Assembly (NCBI GenBank): GCA_009668225.1
Contig: WJYK01000001.1
Coordinates: forward strand, 62,001-126,000
Source: Enterobacteriaceae bacterium RIT693
Lineage (GTDB): Bacteria > Pseudomonadota > Gammaproteobacteria > Enterobacterales > Enterobacteriaceae
Direction: 5' to 3'
DNA: 64,000 nt
Positions 14,730-25,421 of the stretch are shown piece by piece (the first letter of the stretch is position 1; each line of letters opens with the position of its first letter). Below the pieces are notes generated by a model, which worked only from the letters and a program-made list of their open reading frames with translations, did no database searches and was not told the origin of the DNA. A program made the translations under genes and the position numbers.

Positions 14730-16366
14730 GGTTGTGCCCTCTTCGGCTGCGGATCCTTTTTATCCTTCGCTTCAAATATCAGCGAATTGCTCTTGTCGTT
14801 CAGCGTGCGCAATACCGGCTGCAGCTCGCGCAGCACCTGGTCAAGACGCTGCATATCCGCCACCATCTTGTTGTAAGCCGCGGAGCCTGGCTGGAAGCCC
14901 TGCATACTGCGGTTCAGCTCGCGAAGCGTTTTCTGCATATCTTCCGGCAGCTGCTGCATCGACTGGCTGGCGGTTATTTTGTTCAGGTTATCCAGCGTCT
15001 GCTGCAGGTGACGCATGGTTTTCTGACTTTCACCCAGCGTGTTCGTCGCCTGTTCCAGCATTGGCGAAATCGGCAGATTGTTGATCTTGTTCAGCGTTTC
15101 CAGCAGTTTCTGCTGAATTTGCGCCAGACCGCCGCTCATGGTTGGAATAACCGGATAACCGCTGATGCTCGGAATGTCTGTCACCGTTTTCTCATTCGGA
15201 TAGAAATCAAGATCGATATACAGCGCCCCGGTGATCAGATTGCCGGTTTTCATTGAGGCACGCAGCCCGCGCTGAATCAACGCCTTCAGGTTCGATGGGA
15301 TATCCGCCTCATTCCCCACCATATTTTTCAGGCGTTCCGGCTCAATACGAATCAACACCGGAATACGGAAATCATCGTTCAGCTTCTGGCGCATGCTTTC
15401 ATTAAAGAACGGCACCTGAGCGACGGTACCCAGACGAATGCCCCGGAACTCTACCGGCGCACCCGGCTGCAGGCCGCGAATAGAATCTTTAAAGAACATC
15501 AGGTAGTCGATATGATCGGTAAACAGCGAATCCTGAATGCTTTTCTGATCGTCAAACAGCTGGAAGTCGGTGCCGGATTCAACCGGCTTGCCCCACTCCC
15601 ACCCGTCAGGCACGTCGAAGCTCACGCCGCCGCTAAACAGCGTGGTCAGCGAGCCCATTTCAACACGCATGCCCTGGGAAGACATATCCACGGCAATGCC
15701 GCTGTCTTTCCAGAAGCGAACGTTGCTGGTAATCAACCTGTCGTTCGGCGCGGCGATAAACAGCTGGTAGCTGATAGCACGTTTATTGGTATCAAAGGTG
15801 CTGGTTTCCACCGAGCCCACGCGGTAGCCGCGGAACAACACCGGGTCTCCAGGGGTGAGCTGACCTGCTTTTTTGCTGTCGAGCGTGATGCGAATACCTT
15901 TAGCGTCAGGCGGCGCAAGCGGGGGGGCATCCAGCAAAGCATAGTTTTCCGGCTGCTCGCCTTTGGTGCCAGGCTGCAGCTCAATATAGGCGCCGGACAG
16001 CAGCGTCCCAAGTCCGGAAATCCCTTCCCGCCCAACCTGCGGTTTTACCACCCAGAAGACAGAATCTTTATGCAGCAGCTTTTCCATCCCGGAATTGAGC
16101 CGGGCCTTAATTTCCACGTGGTGTAAATCATCAGTAAGCTGTGCGCTTTCTACGACACCGACATCCACGCTGCGGCTTTTAATGGTGGTTTTTCCGCCCT
16201 CAATTCCTTCGGCATTGGCGGTGATCAGGGTCACTTCCGGCCCCTGATGGCTGTAGTGGTAAAACAGGATCCAGGCGCCAATCAGCGCCGTTACGATGGG
16301 AAAGATCCAAACCGGCGACCAGTTTTTTACCTTCTGTACTTTCGCCTCGCCGCTCTTATTTTCCAT
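14726..16366 (-). CDS. pqiB: Intermembrane transport protein PqiB (three MCE domains)
   Basis: Periplasm-spanning MCE protein, 546 aa. One N-terminal transmembrane helix (WSPVWIFPIVTALIGAWILF, about residues 17-36) is followed by three MCE domains (repeated phrases ISGLGTLLSGAYIELQPG, PGDPVLFRGYRVGSV, PGAPVEFRGIRLGTV) and a long C-terminal helical region that forms the needle. The start at 16366 (MENKSGEAK) gives the E. coli length; the alternative at 16384 adds six residues inside pqiA. It overlaps pqiA by 11 bases. Confidence 0.95.
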   Translation of the reverse strand: MENKSGEAKVQKVKNWSPVWIFPIVTALIGAWILFYHYSHQGPEVTLITANAEGIEGGKTTIKSRSVDVGVVESAQLTDDLHHVEIKARLNSGMEKLLHKDSVFWVVKPQVGREGISGLGTLLSGAYIELQPGTKGEQPENYALLDAPPLAPPDAKGIRITLDSKKAGQLTPGDPVLFRGYRVGSVETSTFDTNKRAISYQLFIAAPNDRLITSNVRFWKDSGIAVDMSSQGMRVEMGSLTTLFSGGVSFDVPDGWEWGKPVESGTDFQLFDDQKSIQDSLFTDHIDYLMFFKDSIRGLQPGAPVEFRGIRLGTVAQVPFFNESMRQKLNDDFRIPVLIRIEPERLKNMVGNEADIPSNLKALIQRGLRASMKTGNLITGALYIDLDFYPNEKTVTDIPSISGYPVIPTMSGGLAQIQQKLLETLNKINNLPISPMLEQATNTLGESQKTMRHLQQTLDNLNKITASQSMQQLPEDMQKTLRELNRSMQGFQPGSAAYNKMVADMQRLDQVLRELQPVLRTLNDKSNSLIFEAKDKKDPQPKRAQP

Positions 16367-17624
16367 GCTCGGAAGACTCCTCATCAGTTACATCGTCTGC
16401 TCGATCCCAGGACAAGCGAGGGTCAAAGGTCATCGCTGCAAACATCGTCAAAATAACCACAAAAGCAAACATTAATGCCCCCATAGCCGGGTAGATATTC
16501 ATCAACCCGCCCATACGCACCAGCGCAGAAAGGACGGCAATCACGAACACGTCGATCATTGACCAGCGGCCAACAAATTCGACAACTTCATAAATCAGAT
16601 GCATACGTTCGCTGTCACGCCTGCCGTGCCCTTTTGCATCCCAGCACAGCCAGGCAATGGCGATCATTTTCAGCGTCGGCACCATAATACTGGCGATGAA
16701 AATCACCATCGCCACCGGATAAGATCCCTCGCTCCAGAGCAGGATCACCCCGGCTAAAATCGTGGAGGGATATTTGCTACCCAGCATCTCGGTGACCATG
16801 ATCGGCAAAATGTTCGCTGGCAGGTAGAGCATGATAGAAGTGATCAGCAGCGCCAGCGTCCACTGCAGGCTGTGTCTGCGGCGCACGTGACCGTGTGTCC
16901 CACAGCGCGGGCAAACCAGCGTGTCAGCCTCAACAATTGCCGTACAGCAGGAGCAGGAACGCAGCCCCTGCTTGATACCCGATACGCCAACTTTTAGCGG
17001 CTGATGCACCGGCGGCATGGGCGCAATATCGTCCCAAAGCCAGCGTCTGTCGACGCACTGGAAGGCCCTTAGCTGCAAAATACAGAACAGGCACCAGGGT
17101 ATAAAACTGCTGCCCACGCCAATATCGCCATAGGCCATAAGCTTAACGAAGCTGACCAGGACGCCGGCGAGGAAGATTTCCGCCATGCCCCAGCTTTTCA
17201 GCTGGAACAGGACTCGCGCCAGCCAGCGTTTAAGCCCGAAAGGTAGCTTCGCCTGGTTAACTAACAGCAGGATGGTTATCAGGCAGAAGGCCGGCACCGC
17301 CTGGACAAAAAGCAGAAAGAAGGTGCCGAGGCTGGCGTAATCCTCAGAAAACATCACGCCGGGGATTTGCATCAGCGTGACTTCGCTGCTGATCCCGGCC
17401 ACCTTCATATTAATGAAAGGGAACAGGTTGGCCAGCAGCAGCATAAACAGCCCCGCCAAAGCGTAAGCCGTCGGCCGCTGGCGCGGTAAATACCACTGCG
17501 TGACCAACGGTGTGCCACAGCGCGGGCAGGAGGCTTTGTGGCCGTCCTGCAGCTCCGGCAATGCCACCAGCAAATCACATTGTCGACACAAAATATGCGA
17601 GCGATGGTGGTGTGTGGCACACAT
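16356..17624 (-). CDS. pqiA: Intermembrane transport protein PqiA
   Basis: Inner-membrane partner of PqiB, 422 aa (E. coli 417). Two PqiA domains are visible, each with a zinc-ribbon pair of CxxC motifs: CRQC/CPRC at residues about 14-37 and CSCC/CPRC at about 219-238, each followed by four transmembrane segments. The pqi operon is induced by paraquat through SoxRS in E. coli, from promoters partly inside uup. Here only 16 bases separate the uup stop from the pqiA start, so any pqi promoter must also lie within uup. Confidence 0.95.
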   Translation of the reverse strand: MCATHHHRSHILCRQCDLLVALPELQDGHKASCPRCGTPLVTQWYLPRQRPTAYALAGLFMLLLANLFPFINMKVAGISSEVTLMQIPGVMFSEDYASLGTFFLLFVQAVPAFCLITILLLVNQAKLPFGLKRWLARVLFQLKSWGMAEIFLAGVLVSFVKLMAYGDIGVGSSFIPWCLFCILQLRAFQCVDRRWLWDDIAPMPPVHQPLKVGVSGIKQGLRSCSCCTAIVEADTLVCPRCGTHGHVRRRHSLQWTLALLITSIMLYLPANILPIMVTEMLGSKYPSTILAGVILLWSEGSYPVAMVIFIASIMVPTLKMIAIAWLCWDAKGHGRRDSERMHLIYEVVEFVGRWSMIDVFVIAVLSALVRMGGLMNIYPAMGALMFAFVVILTMFAAMTFDPRLSWDRADDVTDEESSEHGK

Positions 17625-17640
17625 CGTAACTCTCCTTAGA

Positions 17641-19548
17641 TTACGAGCCGTTTTTCAGCGCTTCGAGATACTCCCAGCGTTCGAATGCCTCTTCCAGAGC
17701 CAGCTCCGCTGCGGACATTTCCGCGAGGACTTTCTGGGTCGTATCGTGCGGCTGGTTAAAGAAATCCGCATCGCCGACTTTTGCCTGCAGCACGCCTAAA
17801 TCGGCCTCAAGCTGCTCAAGTCGTTGAGGCAGCTGCTCCAGTTCGCGCTGCAGGTTATAGCTTAGTTTGCTATTGGCACGTTTAACAGGTTCTGCTTTTT
17901 GCGCTTCAACCTTCTCGGATTTAGCCGCAGCCGCCTGGCGTAAAGGCTGGGCGGAACCCTGCTGGCCTTTGGCATCATGGTAGCCGCCGACATAGCGACC
18001 GATTTTGCCCTGGCCTTCGAAGATCCAGCATTCGGTGACGGTATTATCGACAAACTGACGGTCGTGGCTAACCAGCATAACCGTGCCCTGGTAGCCATCA
18101 ATCAGCTCTTCCAGCAGTTCCAGCGTTTCGACGTCCAGGTCGTTGGTTGGTTCATCGAGGATCAGCAGGTTGCTAGGTTTTAAGAATAAACGGGCCAGCA
18201 GCAGGCGGTTTCTTTCCCCACCGGAAAGCGCACGCACCGGGGTCATGGCGCGTTTTGGATGGAACAGGAAGTCCTGCAGGTAGCCCAGCACGTGGCGCGG
18301 CTTGCCGTTTACCATCACTTCCTGCTTCCCTTCAGCCAGGTTATCCATCACCGTGCGGTCAGGATCCAACTCGGCGCGGTGCTGATCGAAGTAGGCCACT
18401 TCCAGCTTGGTACCGCAGTGCACGCGGCCGCTGTCGGCCTGTAGCTGGCTAAGCATCAGCTTAAGCAGCGTGGTTTTACCGCAGCCATTCGCCCCCACCA
18501 GCGCGATTTTATCGCCACGCTGAACCTGAGCGGAGAAATCACGCACCAGCGTTTTGCCGGCAACCTGGTAATTAACGTCTTCCATCTCGAAGACGATTTT
18601 GCCGGAGCGGCTCGCCTCTTCGACCTGCATTTTCGCGCTGCCCATCACTTCGCGGCGTTCACCGCGCTCGCGGCGCATCGCTTTCAGGGCACGAACGCGC
18701 CCTTCGTTACGGGTTCGACGCGCTTTGATGCCCTGGCGGATCCACACTTCTTCCTGCGCCAGCTTGCGGTCAAACTCGGCGTTCTGTAGCTCTTCCACGC
18801 GCAGGGCTTCTTCTTTCGCCAGCAGATACTGATCGTAATCGCCCGGGTAAGACACCAGCTTGCCGCGATCCAGGTCGACAATACGGGTCGCCATATTGCG
18901 AATAAAGGAACGGTCGTGGGAGATAAAGATAATGCTGCCCTGGAACTCCTTCAGGAAGCCTTCCAGCCAGTCGATGGTTTCGATATCCAGGTGGTTAGTC
19001 GGTTCATCAAGCAGCAGCACGCGCGGGGAGCTGACCAGCGCGCGGCCCAGCGCCGCTTTACGCAGCCAGCCGCCGGACAGCGCGGAAAGCTCGGTATCCG
19101 CTTCCAGGCCAAGCTGCTCAAGCACTTCATTAATGCGGCTGTCCAGCTGCCACAGTCCCTGATGATCGAGGATCTCCTGAATGCGCGCCATCTCGTTGAG
19201 ATTTTTGTCGCTCGGATCGGTCATCACTTTATGGGAGATATCGTGATAAGCCTTCAGGTACTCAGCCTGCTCTTCCACGCCTTCAGCCACAAAGTCATAC
19301 ACCGTGCCCGCAACGTTACGCGGCGGATCCTGCTGCAAACGTGCAACGATCAGATCCTGTTCATACACCATGCGGCCATCGTCCAGCGGCAGCTCACGGT
19401 TGAGGATCTTCATCAGCGTTGATTTGCCCGCGCCGTTGCGGCCGACCAGACAGACGCGTTCGTTTTCTTCAATGTGTAATTCAGTGTTATCTAACAGCGG
19501 CGCGTCGCTAAACGACAGCCAGGCACCGTGCATACTAATTAATGACAT
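17641..19548 (-). CDS. uup: ABC-F ATPase Uup
   Basis: Cytoplasmic ABC-F protein of 635 aa, the E. coli length; it affects transposon excision and ribosome-related functions. Two nucleotide-binding domains: Walker A GRNGAGKST (about residues 36-44) with LSGGWLRKAALG and LLLDEPTNHLD, and Walker A GANGCGKTT (about residues 352-360) with LSGGERNRLLLA and LILDEPTNDLD. The interdomain linker is rich in Arg/Glu, and a C-terminal coiled coil (about residues 560-630) is the known DNA-binding part. It starts 5 bases after the rlmKL stop. Confidence 0.96.
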   Translation of the reverse strand: MSLISMHGAWLSFSDAPLLDNTELHIEENERVCLVGRNGAGKSTLMKILNRELPLDDGRMVYEQDLIVARLQQDPPRNVAGTVYDFVAEGVEEQAEYLKAYHDISHKVMTDPSDKNLNEMARIQEILDHQGLWQLDSRINEVLEQLGLEADTELSALSGGWLRKAALGRALVSSPRVLLLDEPTNHLDIETIDWLEGFLKEFQGSIIFISHDRSFIRNMATRIVDLDRGKLVSYPGDYDQYLLAKEEALRVEELQNAEFDRKLAQEEVWIRQGIKARRTRNEGRVRALKAMRRERGERREVMGSAKMQVEEASRSGKIVFEMEDVNYQVAGKTLVRDFSAQVQRGDKIALVGANGCGKTTLLKLMLSQLQADSGRVHCGTKLEVAYFDQHRAELDPDRTVMDNLAEGKQEVMVNGKPRHVLGYLQDFLFHPKRAMTPVRALSGGERNRLLLARLFLKPSNLLILDEPTNDLDVETLELLEELIDGYQGTVMLVSHDRQFVDNTVTECWIFEGQGKIGRYVGGYHDAKGQQGSAQPLRQAAAAKSEKVEAQKAEPVKRANSKLSYNLQRELEQLPQRLEQLEADLGVLQAKVGDADFFNQPHDTTQKVLAEMSAAELALEEAFERWEYLEALKNGS

Positions 19549-19553
19549 GACTA

Positions 19554-21677
19554 TTAATCCCGGGATTCGTGAGTGACTAACCAGCAGTTATGGATCTGGC
19601 GGTTGCGCGCAAAGTCCTGCGACTGCGTTTTTTGTGTGATTTCCTGTGCAACCAGGCCAAGCTCCACCAGGCCGGCGAAGTCCATTTTGAAGCCACGTTT
19701 ATTGTTGGAGAACATAATGGTGCCACCGCGACGCAGCAGGCGTTTCAGATCCTTCATCAGCGCAATATGGTCACGCTGCACGTCGAAAGAATCTTCCATA
19801 CGCTTGGAGTTGGAGAACGTCGGCGGGTCAATAAAGATCAGGTCGAACTGTTCGTCGCTGTCGCGCAGCCAGCCAAGGCAATCAGCCTGGACCAGGCGAT
19901 GTGCTCGACCGGTTAGGCCGTTCAGGCGCAGGTTACGCTCCGCCCACTCGAGATAGGTACGCGACATATCCACCGTGGTGGTGCTTTTCGCCCCGCCGAG
20001 ACCCGCATGTACCGTTGCGCTGCCGGTATAAGCGAACAGGTTCAGGAAGTCTTTCCCTTTACTCATCTGGCCCAGCATACGGCGAGCGATGCGGTGGTCA
20101 AGGAACAGGCCGGTATCCAGGTAGTCGGTAAGGTTAACCCACAGGCGAGCGTCAAATTCGCTGACTTCCATGAAGTCGCCCTTCTCGCCCATCTTCTGGT
20201 ACTGACTTTTCCCTTTCTGACGTTCGCGTGTTTTTAACACCAGCTTGTTGGTTGGCAGCTCAAGTACCGCAAGCGTTGCCGCGATGACGTCAAACAGGCG
20301 CTGACGGGCTTTGTTCGGATCGATGGTTTTCGGGGGCGCATATTCCTGCACCACGACCCAGTCGCCGTAGCGGTCAACCGCAACGTTGTAGTCCGGCAGG
20401 TCGCCGTCGTACAGGCGATAGCATTCAATCCCCTCCTGACGGGCCCACTTATCAAGCTTTTTGACGTTTTTACGCAGGCGGTTGGCGTAGTCTTCGGCAA
20501 TCTGACCGCTGGCTGCGGCAACACCGGCAGGGTTAGCCGCCAGCTGATAGTTTTTCTGCACGCAGTCCAGCGGGCCGTTTTTCGCTTTAAACTGGCGATC
20601 GGCGCGCAGCTGCAGACAGCTCAGCAGCTCAGGGGAGGCGCTGAACAGCGACAGATTCCAGCCGCCGAACTGATTTTTCAGATGGCGACCCAGCAGGCTG
20701 TGCAGGGCAATCAGAGCAGGCTCGCTTTCCAGACGCTCACCGTAAGGTGGGTTACTGACCACCGTACCCGCAGGGCCTTCCGGCAGCGGGTTAGTCAGCT
20801 TAGCGACGTCCTTAACGTCAAAACTGATCACCTCGCCAAGACCTGCGCGACGGGCGTTGGCGCGGGCGCGTTCAATGACGCGGCTGTCGTTATCTGAACC
20901 ATAGAAGCGAGACGGATATTCAGTCAGGCCACGGCGAGCGCGAACCTGTGCCTCGGTCACCACCTCTTTCCAGACGTCGGCATCATGCTTCGCCCAGTTC
21001 AGGAAGCCCCAATGCTTACGATGCAGGCCCGGCGCACGATCGGTAGCGATCATCGCACCTTCAATCAGCAGCGTACCGGAACCGCACATCGGATCCAGCA
21101 GCGGCGTACCGTGCTGCCAGCCGGAACGCATCACGATGGCCGCAGCCAGGGTTTCTTTAATAGGCGCAGCACCGGTTGCATCGCGGTAGCCGCGCTGGTG
21201 CAGGCCTTCACCGCTTAAATCCAGCGCGATGCTGGCGGTATCTTTGTTCAGCCAGACGTTAATGCGCAGATCGGGCTGTTCGCGATCGACATCCGGGCGC
21301 GGCAGATTTTTGCGGGTAAAGGAGTCAACAATGGCATCCTTTACCTTCAGCGCGCCGTACTGGCTGTTGCGGATGGTTTCATTCAGACCGCTGAAGTGGA
21401 CGGCAAACGTTGCGCCCGGCCCGAACAGCGCAGGCCAGTCGATAGCCATCACGCCAAGGTAAAGGTCGAGATCGCTGTAAACTTTGCATTCGCTGAGCGG
21501 CAGCAAAATGCGCGAAGCCAGGCGGCTCCACATCAGGCTTTGATAGAGTAGACGAGTATCCCCCTGGAAATGTACGCCGCCCTGAACCACCTGGCAGCCC
21601 TGGGCCCCCAGGTTTTCTAGTTCAGTTTTTAACAGCTCTTCAAGCCCACGCGCCGTACTGGCAAACAGAGAATTCAT
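19554..21677 (-). CDS. rlmL: 23S rRNA methyltransferase RlmKL (G2445 and G2069)
   Basis: Bifunctional rRNA methyltransferase, 707 aa: the N-terminal half (THUMP plus RlmL domain) makes m2G2445, and the C-terminal RlmK domain makes m7G2069. The THUMP region spans about residues 45-155. The first catalytic motif NPPYGER lies near residue 308; the second domain has [12 protein letters not shown] for cofactor binding and [11 protein letters not shown] for catalysis. The start [16 protein letters not shown] matches E. coli; the upstream start at 21731 adds 18 unrelated residues. It is divergent from ycbX and leads into uup and pqiABC. Confidence 0.96.
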   Translation of the reverse strand: MNSLFASTARGLEELLKTELENLGAQGCQVVQGGVHFQGDTRLLYQSLMWSRLASRILLPLSECKVYSDLDLYLGVMAIDWPALFGPGATFAVHFSGLNETIRNSQYGALKVKDAIVDSFTRKNLPRPDVDREQPDLRINVWLNKDTASIALDLSGEGLHQRGYRDATGAAPIKETLAAAIVMRSGWQHGTPLLDPMCGSGTLLIEGAMIATDRAPGLHRKHWGFLNWAKHDADVWKEVVTEAQVRARRGLTEYPSRFYGSDNDSRVIERARANARRAGLGEVISFDVKDVAKLTNPLPEGPAGTVVSNPPYGERLESEPALIALHSLLGRHLKNQFGGWNLSLFSASPELLSCLQLRADRQFKAKNGPLDCVQKNYQLAANPAGVAAASGQIAEDYANRLRKNVKKLDKWARQEGIECYRLYDGDLPDYNVAVDRYGDWVVVQEYAPPKTIDPNKARQRLFDVIAATLAVLELPTNKLVLKTRERQKGKSQYQKMGEKGDFMEVSEFDARLWVNLTDYLDTGLFLDHRIARRMLGQMSKGKDFLNLFAYTGSATVHAGLGGAKSTTTVDMSRTYLEWAERNLRLNGLTGRAHRLVQADCLGWLRDSDEQFDLIFIDPPTFSNSKRMEDSFDVQRDHIALMKDLKRLLRRGGTIMFSNNKRGFKMDFAGLVELGLVAQEITQKTQSQDFARNRQIHNCWLVTHESRD

Positions 21678-21779
21678 ATCGTCACTTATCAGGTAAAAAG
21701 AAAATTGTGGCGCATTATAGCTAATCCGCAACGCATGTCATAAAGTTGCCCTCTTAATTTATTTCCCACGGAGGGCGCC

Positions 21780-22895
21780 GTGATTACTTTGTCTCAACTC
21801 TTTATTCACCCGGTAAAATCGATGCGCGGTTTGGCGCTCTCCCACGCGCAGGTAACCACCAGCGGGCTGGCCTTCGATCGCATCTTTATGATTACCGAAC
21901 TGGATGGCACCTTTATTACCGCCCGCCAGCACCCACAGATGGTTTTGTTCACCCCGGCGTTTCTGCATGACGGCCTTTATCTATCAGCCCCGGACGGCAG
22001 CTCGGCCAGCATTCGCTTTGCGGATTTTGCCGAGGCGCCTGCGCCAACTGAAGTCTGGGGTTCGCACTTTACCGCGCTTATTGCCCCTGACGAAATTAAC
22101 CAGTGGCTAAGCGGTTTCTTCTCCCGCCCGGTGCAGCTTCGCTGGGTTGGTGAGGAGCCTACCCGCCGGGTGAAGCGTCACGAAGAGGTACCGCTCTCGT
22201 TTGCCGACGGCTTCCCTTATTTGCTGACCAATGAAGCCTCGCTGCGCGACCTGCAAAACCGCTGCCCGGCCAGCGTCAAAATGACCCAGTTCCGCCCCAA
22301 TATGGTGGTCACCGGGGTACCCGCATGGGCAGAAGACACCTGGAAAGTGGTGCGTATCGGCGGCGTCACCTTCGACGTCGTCAAGCCCTGCAGCCGCTGT
22401 ATCTTTACCACCGTAAGCCCGGAACGTGGCCTGAAACACCCAAGCGGCGAACCGTTGAAAACGCTGCAGGGTTTCCGTACGGCACAAGATAACAGTGGTG
22501 CAGTAGACTTCGGGCAGAACTTAATTGCCCGTAACAGCGGGGTTATCCGCGTGGGCGATGAGCTGGAAGTGCTGGCCCACAAACCGGCCAATGTTTATGG
22601 CCCGGGTGAAGTGGTCGAAAGCCTCGAGCCGCAAAGCCAGCCTGAAAGCAGCGTTAATATCGACTGGGAAGGCACCACGTTCCAGGGTAATAACCAGCAA
22701 ATTCTGCTGGAGCAGCTGGAAAACAAAGGGATCCGCGTCCCCTATTCTTGCCGGGCCGGAATTTGCGGAAGCTGTCGAATTCGTTTGCTGGACGGCGAAG
22801 TGAAGGCGTTAAAGAAAGGTGCGATTGGCGCCGATGGCACAATTTTGTGCTGCAGCTGTGTTCCTGCCGGAAACGTGAGCGTCGCGCCGCGTTAA
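21780..22895 (+). CDS. ycbX: YcbX MOSC and ferredoxin-domain protein
   Basis: Protein of 371 aa, part of the molybdenum cofactor-dependent detoxification of N-hydroxylated bases such as 6-hydroxylaminopurine. GTG start at 21780, preceded by GGAGG. The MOSC N-terminal barrel ([14 protein letters not shown]) and MOSC domain with the cofactor-binding cysteine in [13 protein letters not shown] (about residues 204-216) are followed by a C-terminal plant-type 2Fe-2S domain: CRAGICGSC (about residues 325-333) and CCSC near the end. The stop overlaps the convergent zapC stop by 4 bases. Confidence 0.94.
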   Translation: MITLSQLFIHPVKSMRGLALSHAQVTTSGLAFDRIFMITELDGTFITARQHPQMVLFTPAFLHDGLYLSAPDGSSASIRFADFAEAPAPTEVWGSHFTALIAPDEINQWLSGFFSRPVQLRWVGEEPTRRVKRHEEVPLSFADGFPYLLTNEASLRDLQNRCPASVKMTQFRPNMVVTGVPAWAEDTWKVVRIGGVTFDVVKPCSRCIFTTVSPERGLKHPSGEPLKTLQGFRTAQDNSGAVDFGQNLIARNSGVIRVGDELEVLAHKPANVYGPGEVVESLEPQSQPESSVNIDWEGTTFQGNNQQILLEQLENKGIRVPYSCRAGICGSCRIRLLDGEVKALKKGAIGADGTILCCSCVPAGNVSVAPR

Positions 22896-23434
22896 ACGGC
22901 CTGATCCAGGCTGAGGCCGCTGCTCAAAGGCTGCGGTTTCAGTCGGTCATTCATGACTTTGATAGCATCACCCAGCTGCATAGTGCGGCCGGCTAACGTG
23001 AGCCCCTGCTGAGCGAGCAGGCAAAGCGCGGCATTATCACCGGTTTCTACCACCAGCAGGTTCACCTGCTGCATATTCTCGCTTAGCCACACGCAGGCCC
23101 CGTCCCCGATCCCCGGCTGCCAACAGTCACCGTGAGAGACAAAATGCCAGCTTTTCGGCATCTGTGGTTTCAGGAAACGAATCGCCACCAGGGCGTTGAG
23201 CACCAGTTCAGCACGTTGCTCGTTACCCAACGGTAAATCACGGCATTTTTCTTCAAAGGAGAAATAGAGCGCCGCGTCATCGACACAAAAGCCTGAATTT
23301 TCAAAGGCATCCGGGGTCAGCATTTTGCGCGGAAAGCGCGAACGGAATAGCATGCCATTGGCCAAATCGAGCATCATTCGATCGTGCTCTTCATCGAAAT
23401 ACCAACGCCAGTTATCGTCCGGTTTTATCCGCAT
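22892..23434 (-). CDS. zapC: Cell division protein ZapC
   Basis: FtsZ-bundling protein of the early divisome, 180 aa, the same as in E. coli. The start [20 protein letters not shown] and the middle [20 protein letters not shown] are nearly invariant. It is convergent with ycbX, with the stop codons sharing four bases. It lies downstream of pyrD, from which it is separated by a terminator, so it likely has its own promoter. Confidence 0.95.
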   Translation of the reverse strand: MRIKPDDNWRWYFDEEHDRMMLDLANGMLFRSRFPRKMLTPDAFENSGFCVDDAALYFSFEEKCRDLPLGNEQRAELVLNALVAIRFLKPQMPKSWHFVSHGDCWQPGIGDGACVWLSENMQQVNLLVVETGDNAALCLLAQQGLTLAGRTMQLGDAIKVMNDRLKPQPLSSGLSLDQAV

Positions 23435-23533
23435 AATGCTTACCCTTCATTTATCCCGCTGCTGAATTGCCACTCAAATTCATACCATATTAATAAAAGA
23501 CCAATATGTTTAAATAAGCAACAGTAGCGGAAT

Positions 23534-23573
23534 ATAAAACAACCAGAGCCGAAAATAAAGCCCTGGTTGTTTG
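23534..23573 (-). terminator. pyrD terminator
   Basis: AAACAACCAG (23537-23546) pairs with CTGGTTGTTT (23563-23572). On the minus strand the stem is followed by a T-rich run (GTTTTAT). Confidence 0.75.
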
Positions 23574-23587
23574 CAAAGCGTAAATGA

Positions 23588-24598
23588 TCAGAGATGAGTA
23601 ACGATTTCTTTAATCAACGGCGGGCCTTTAAAAATGAAGCCGGAGTATATTTGAACCAGTGAAGCTCCCGCCGCGATCTTCTCGCGAGCAGCGATAACTG
23701 AATCAATACCGCCGACGCCGATAATCGGTAGTCGACCATTTAATTCCTGAGACAAGCGACGAATAATTTCCGTGCTTTTTAATTGTACCGGGCGACCGCT
23801 TAAGCCCCCCGTTTCGTCGCAATGCTTCATCCCCTGAACGAGGCTACGGTCTAAGGTGGTATTGGTGGCAATCACCCCATCAATATTATGGCGAACTAAA
23901 CTGTCCGCAACCTGGATCAATTCTTCCTCAGAAAGATCCGGCGCGATCTTCACCGCCACAGGAACATATTTATGGTGGATAGCTTGCAGCGCCTGCTGTT
24001 TATTTTTAATGGCGCTTAAAAGATCGTCCAGCGCTTCACCATATTGCAACGAACGTAATCCTGGGGTATTTGGTGACGAAATATTGATCGCAATGTAGCC
24101 AGCATACGGATAAATCTTATCCATGCAGATCAAATAATCATCTTTACCCTGCTCAACGGGGGTATCTTTGTTCTTGCCGATATTAATCCCGAGCACGCCG
24201 TCGAAATGCGCTTTTTTGACGTTTTCGACCAGGTTATCCACCCCGAGATTATTAAACCCCATTCGGTTGATCAGCCCTTCGGCCTCCACCAGGCGGAAGA
24301 TGCGCGGTTTATCGTTCCCCGGCTGCGGACGCGGCGTCACGGTGCCAATCTCAATGGAGCCAAAGCCCATCGCCCCGAAGGCATCAATGCATTCCCCGTT
24401 TTTATCCAGACCCGCGGCTAAGCCCAGCGGGTTCTTGAACGTTAACCCCATGCAGGTCACCGGTTTTGACGGCACGTTCTGACGAACCAGCCACTCAAGC
24501 GGCGTACCGGTGACAAAACGTAACTGCTGAAAAGTTAACTCATGCGCGCGCTCTGGATCGAGCTGAAAAAGGGCTTTACGAACGAAGGGGTAGTACAT
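23588..24598 (-). CDS. pyrD: Dihydroorotate dehydrogenase (quinone), class 2
   Basis: Oxidises dihydroorotate to orotate on the inner membrane, passing electrons to quinone; fourth step of pyrimidine synthesis. Length 336 aa, as in E. coli. The N-terminal helices [20 protein letters not shown] form the membrane and quinone site. FMN-binding and catalytic features: [11 protein letters not shown] (about residues 60-70), the catalytic Ser region [12 protein letters not shown] (about 172-183), and the C-terminal phosphate loop IGVGGIDS and [11 protein letters not shown]. Control is by PurR and by a leader hairpin (separate entries). Confidence 0.97.
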   Translation of the reverse strand: MYYPFVRKALFQLDPERAHELTFQQLRFVTGTPLEWLVRQNVPSKPVTCMGLTFKNPLGLAAGLDKNGECIDAFGAMGFGSIEIGTVTPRPQPGNDKPRIFRLVEAEGLINRMGFNNLGVDNLVENVKKAHFDGVLGINIGKNKDTPVEQGKDDYLICMDKIYPYAGYIAINISSPNTPGLRSLQYGEALDDLLSAIKNKQQALQAIHHKYVPVAVKIAPDLSEEELIQVADSLVRHNIDGVIATNTTLDRSLVQGMKHCDETGGLSGRPVQLKSTEIIRRLSQELNGRLPIIGVGGIDSVIAAREKIAAGASLVQIYSGFIFKGPPLIKEIVTHL

Positions 24599-24613
24599 GA
24601 ACTCTCCTGGATT

Positions 24614-24631
24614 CCCGGTGTGCAGACCGGG
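24614..24631 (-). promoter_or_regulatory. pyrD leader hairpin
   Basis: CCCGGT-CTGCAC-ACCGGG read on the minus strand, just downstream of a TAATAG -10-like element and 15 bases before the start codon. In E. coli pyrD, nucleotide-dependent choice of start site decides whether such a hairpin forms and blocks ribosome binding. Confidence 0.6.
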
Positions 24632-24693
24632 GCGCTATTATTCACGATCCAGGGGATGATTGGAATTGACCTGTCGCAAAAAAGCCTGAATAG

Positions 24694-24709
24694 AGGCAAA
24701 CGTTTTCTT
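24694..24709. promoter_or_regulatory. PurR operator of pyrD
   Basis: AGGCAAACGTTTTCTT fits the PurR consensus ACGCAAACGTTTTCNT with one main mismatch. It lies upstream of the pyrD promoter region. PurR control of pyrD is established in E. coli. Confidence 0.7.
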
Positions 24710-24845
24710 TCCCAACGCGCAATATGCGCTTTTTCGCAAATCTATCCTGGAAAAATCACTTAGCCACGGAAATCATCTCTGCGAGTATCACGCTAATTGT
24801 TATCAATGTTAGATAAAAGCAAACAATTAGTTATAAGGAGTCGTG

Positions 24846-25421
24846 ATGCGTGTGATTACCCTGGCCGGAAGCCCTCGCTACCCGTCCCGTTCCAGCTCGC
24901 TGCTGGAGTATGCGCGGGAGAAGCTGAGCGCCCTGGATGTTGAAGTCTATCACTGGCACTTACAGAACTTCGCGCCGGAAGATCTGCTCTACGCCCGGTT
25001 CGATAGCCCGGCGCTGCTGGCGCTCACCGAACAGCTCAGTACCGCCGACGGCCTGATTATCGCCACGCCGGTCTATAAAGCCTCGTTTTCAGGTGCGCTA
25101 AAAACGCTGCTCGATTTGCTCCCCGAACGAGCCCTGGAAAAAAAGGTCGTCCTGCCGCTCGCAACAGGCGGTACCGTTGCCCATATGCTCGCCGTGGACT
25201 ACGCGCTTAAGCCCGTATTAAACGCGCTGAAAGCGCAGGAAATCCTGCACGGCGTGTTTGCCGACGACGGCCAGGTAACCGATTACCAGCACAAACCGCA
25301 GTTCACGCCAAACCTGCAAAAACGTCTTGATGAATCGCTGGAAACCTTCTGGCAGGCGCTTCATCGCCGCGACTTTGCCGTGCCGTCCCCGTTTAACGTT
25401 CGAGGGGTGAGCCATGTTTAA
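24846..25421 (+). CDS. ssuE: NADPH-dependent FMN reductase SsuE
   Basis: Supplies reduced FMN to the sulfonate monooxygenase SsuD, allowing growth on alkanesulfonates as sulfur source. The product is 191 aa, as in E. coli. The FMN-binding loop GSPRYPSRSSS lies at residues 9-19, and PVYKASFSGALKTLLD is the second flavin contact. The tyrosine in LAVDYALKP is the equivalent of the pi-helix residue of the E. coli enzyme. AAGGAG at 24835-24840 supports ATG 24846 rather than GTG 24843. It is the first gene of ssuEADCB and overlaps ssuA by 8 bases. Confidence 0.96.
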   Translation: MRVITLAGSPRYPSRSSSLLEYAREKLSALDVEVYHWHLQNFAPEDLLYARFDSPALLALTEQLSTADGLIIATPVYKASFSGALKTLLDLLPERALEKKVVLPLATGGTVAHMLAVDYALKPVLNALKAQEILHGVFADDGQVTDYQHKPQFTPNLQKRLDESLETFWQALHRRDFAVPSPFNVRGVSHV

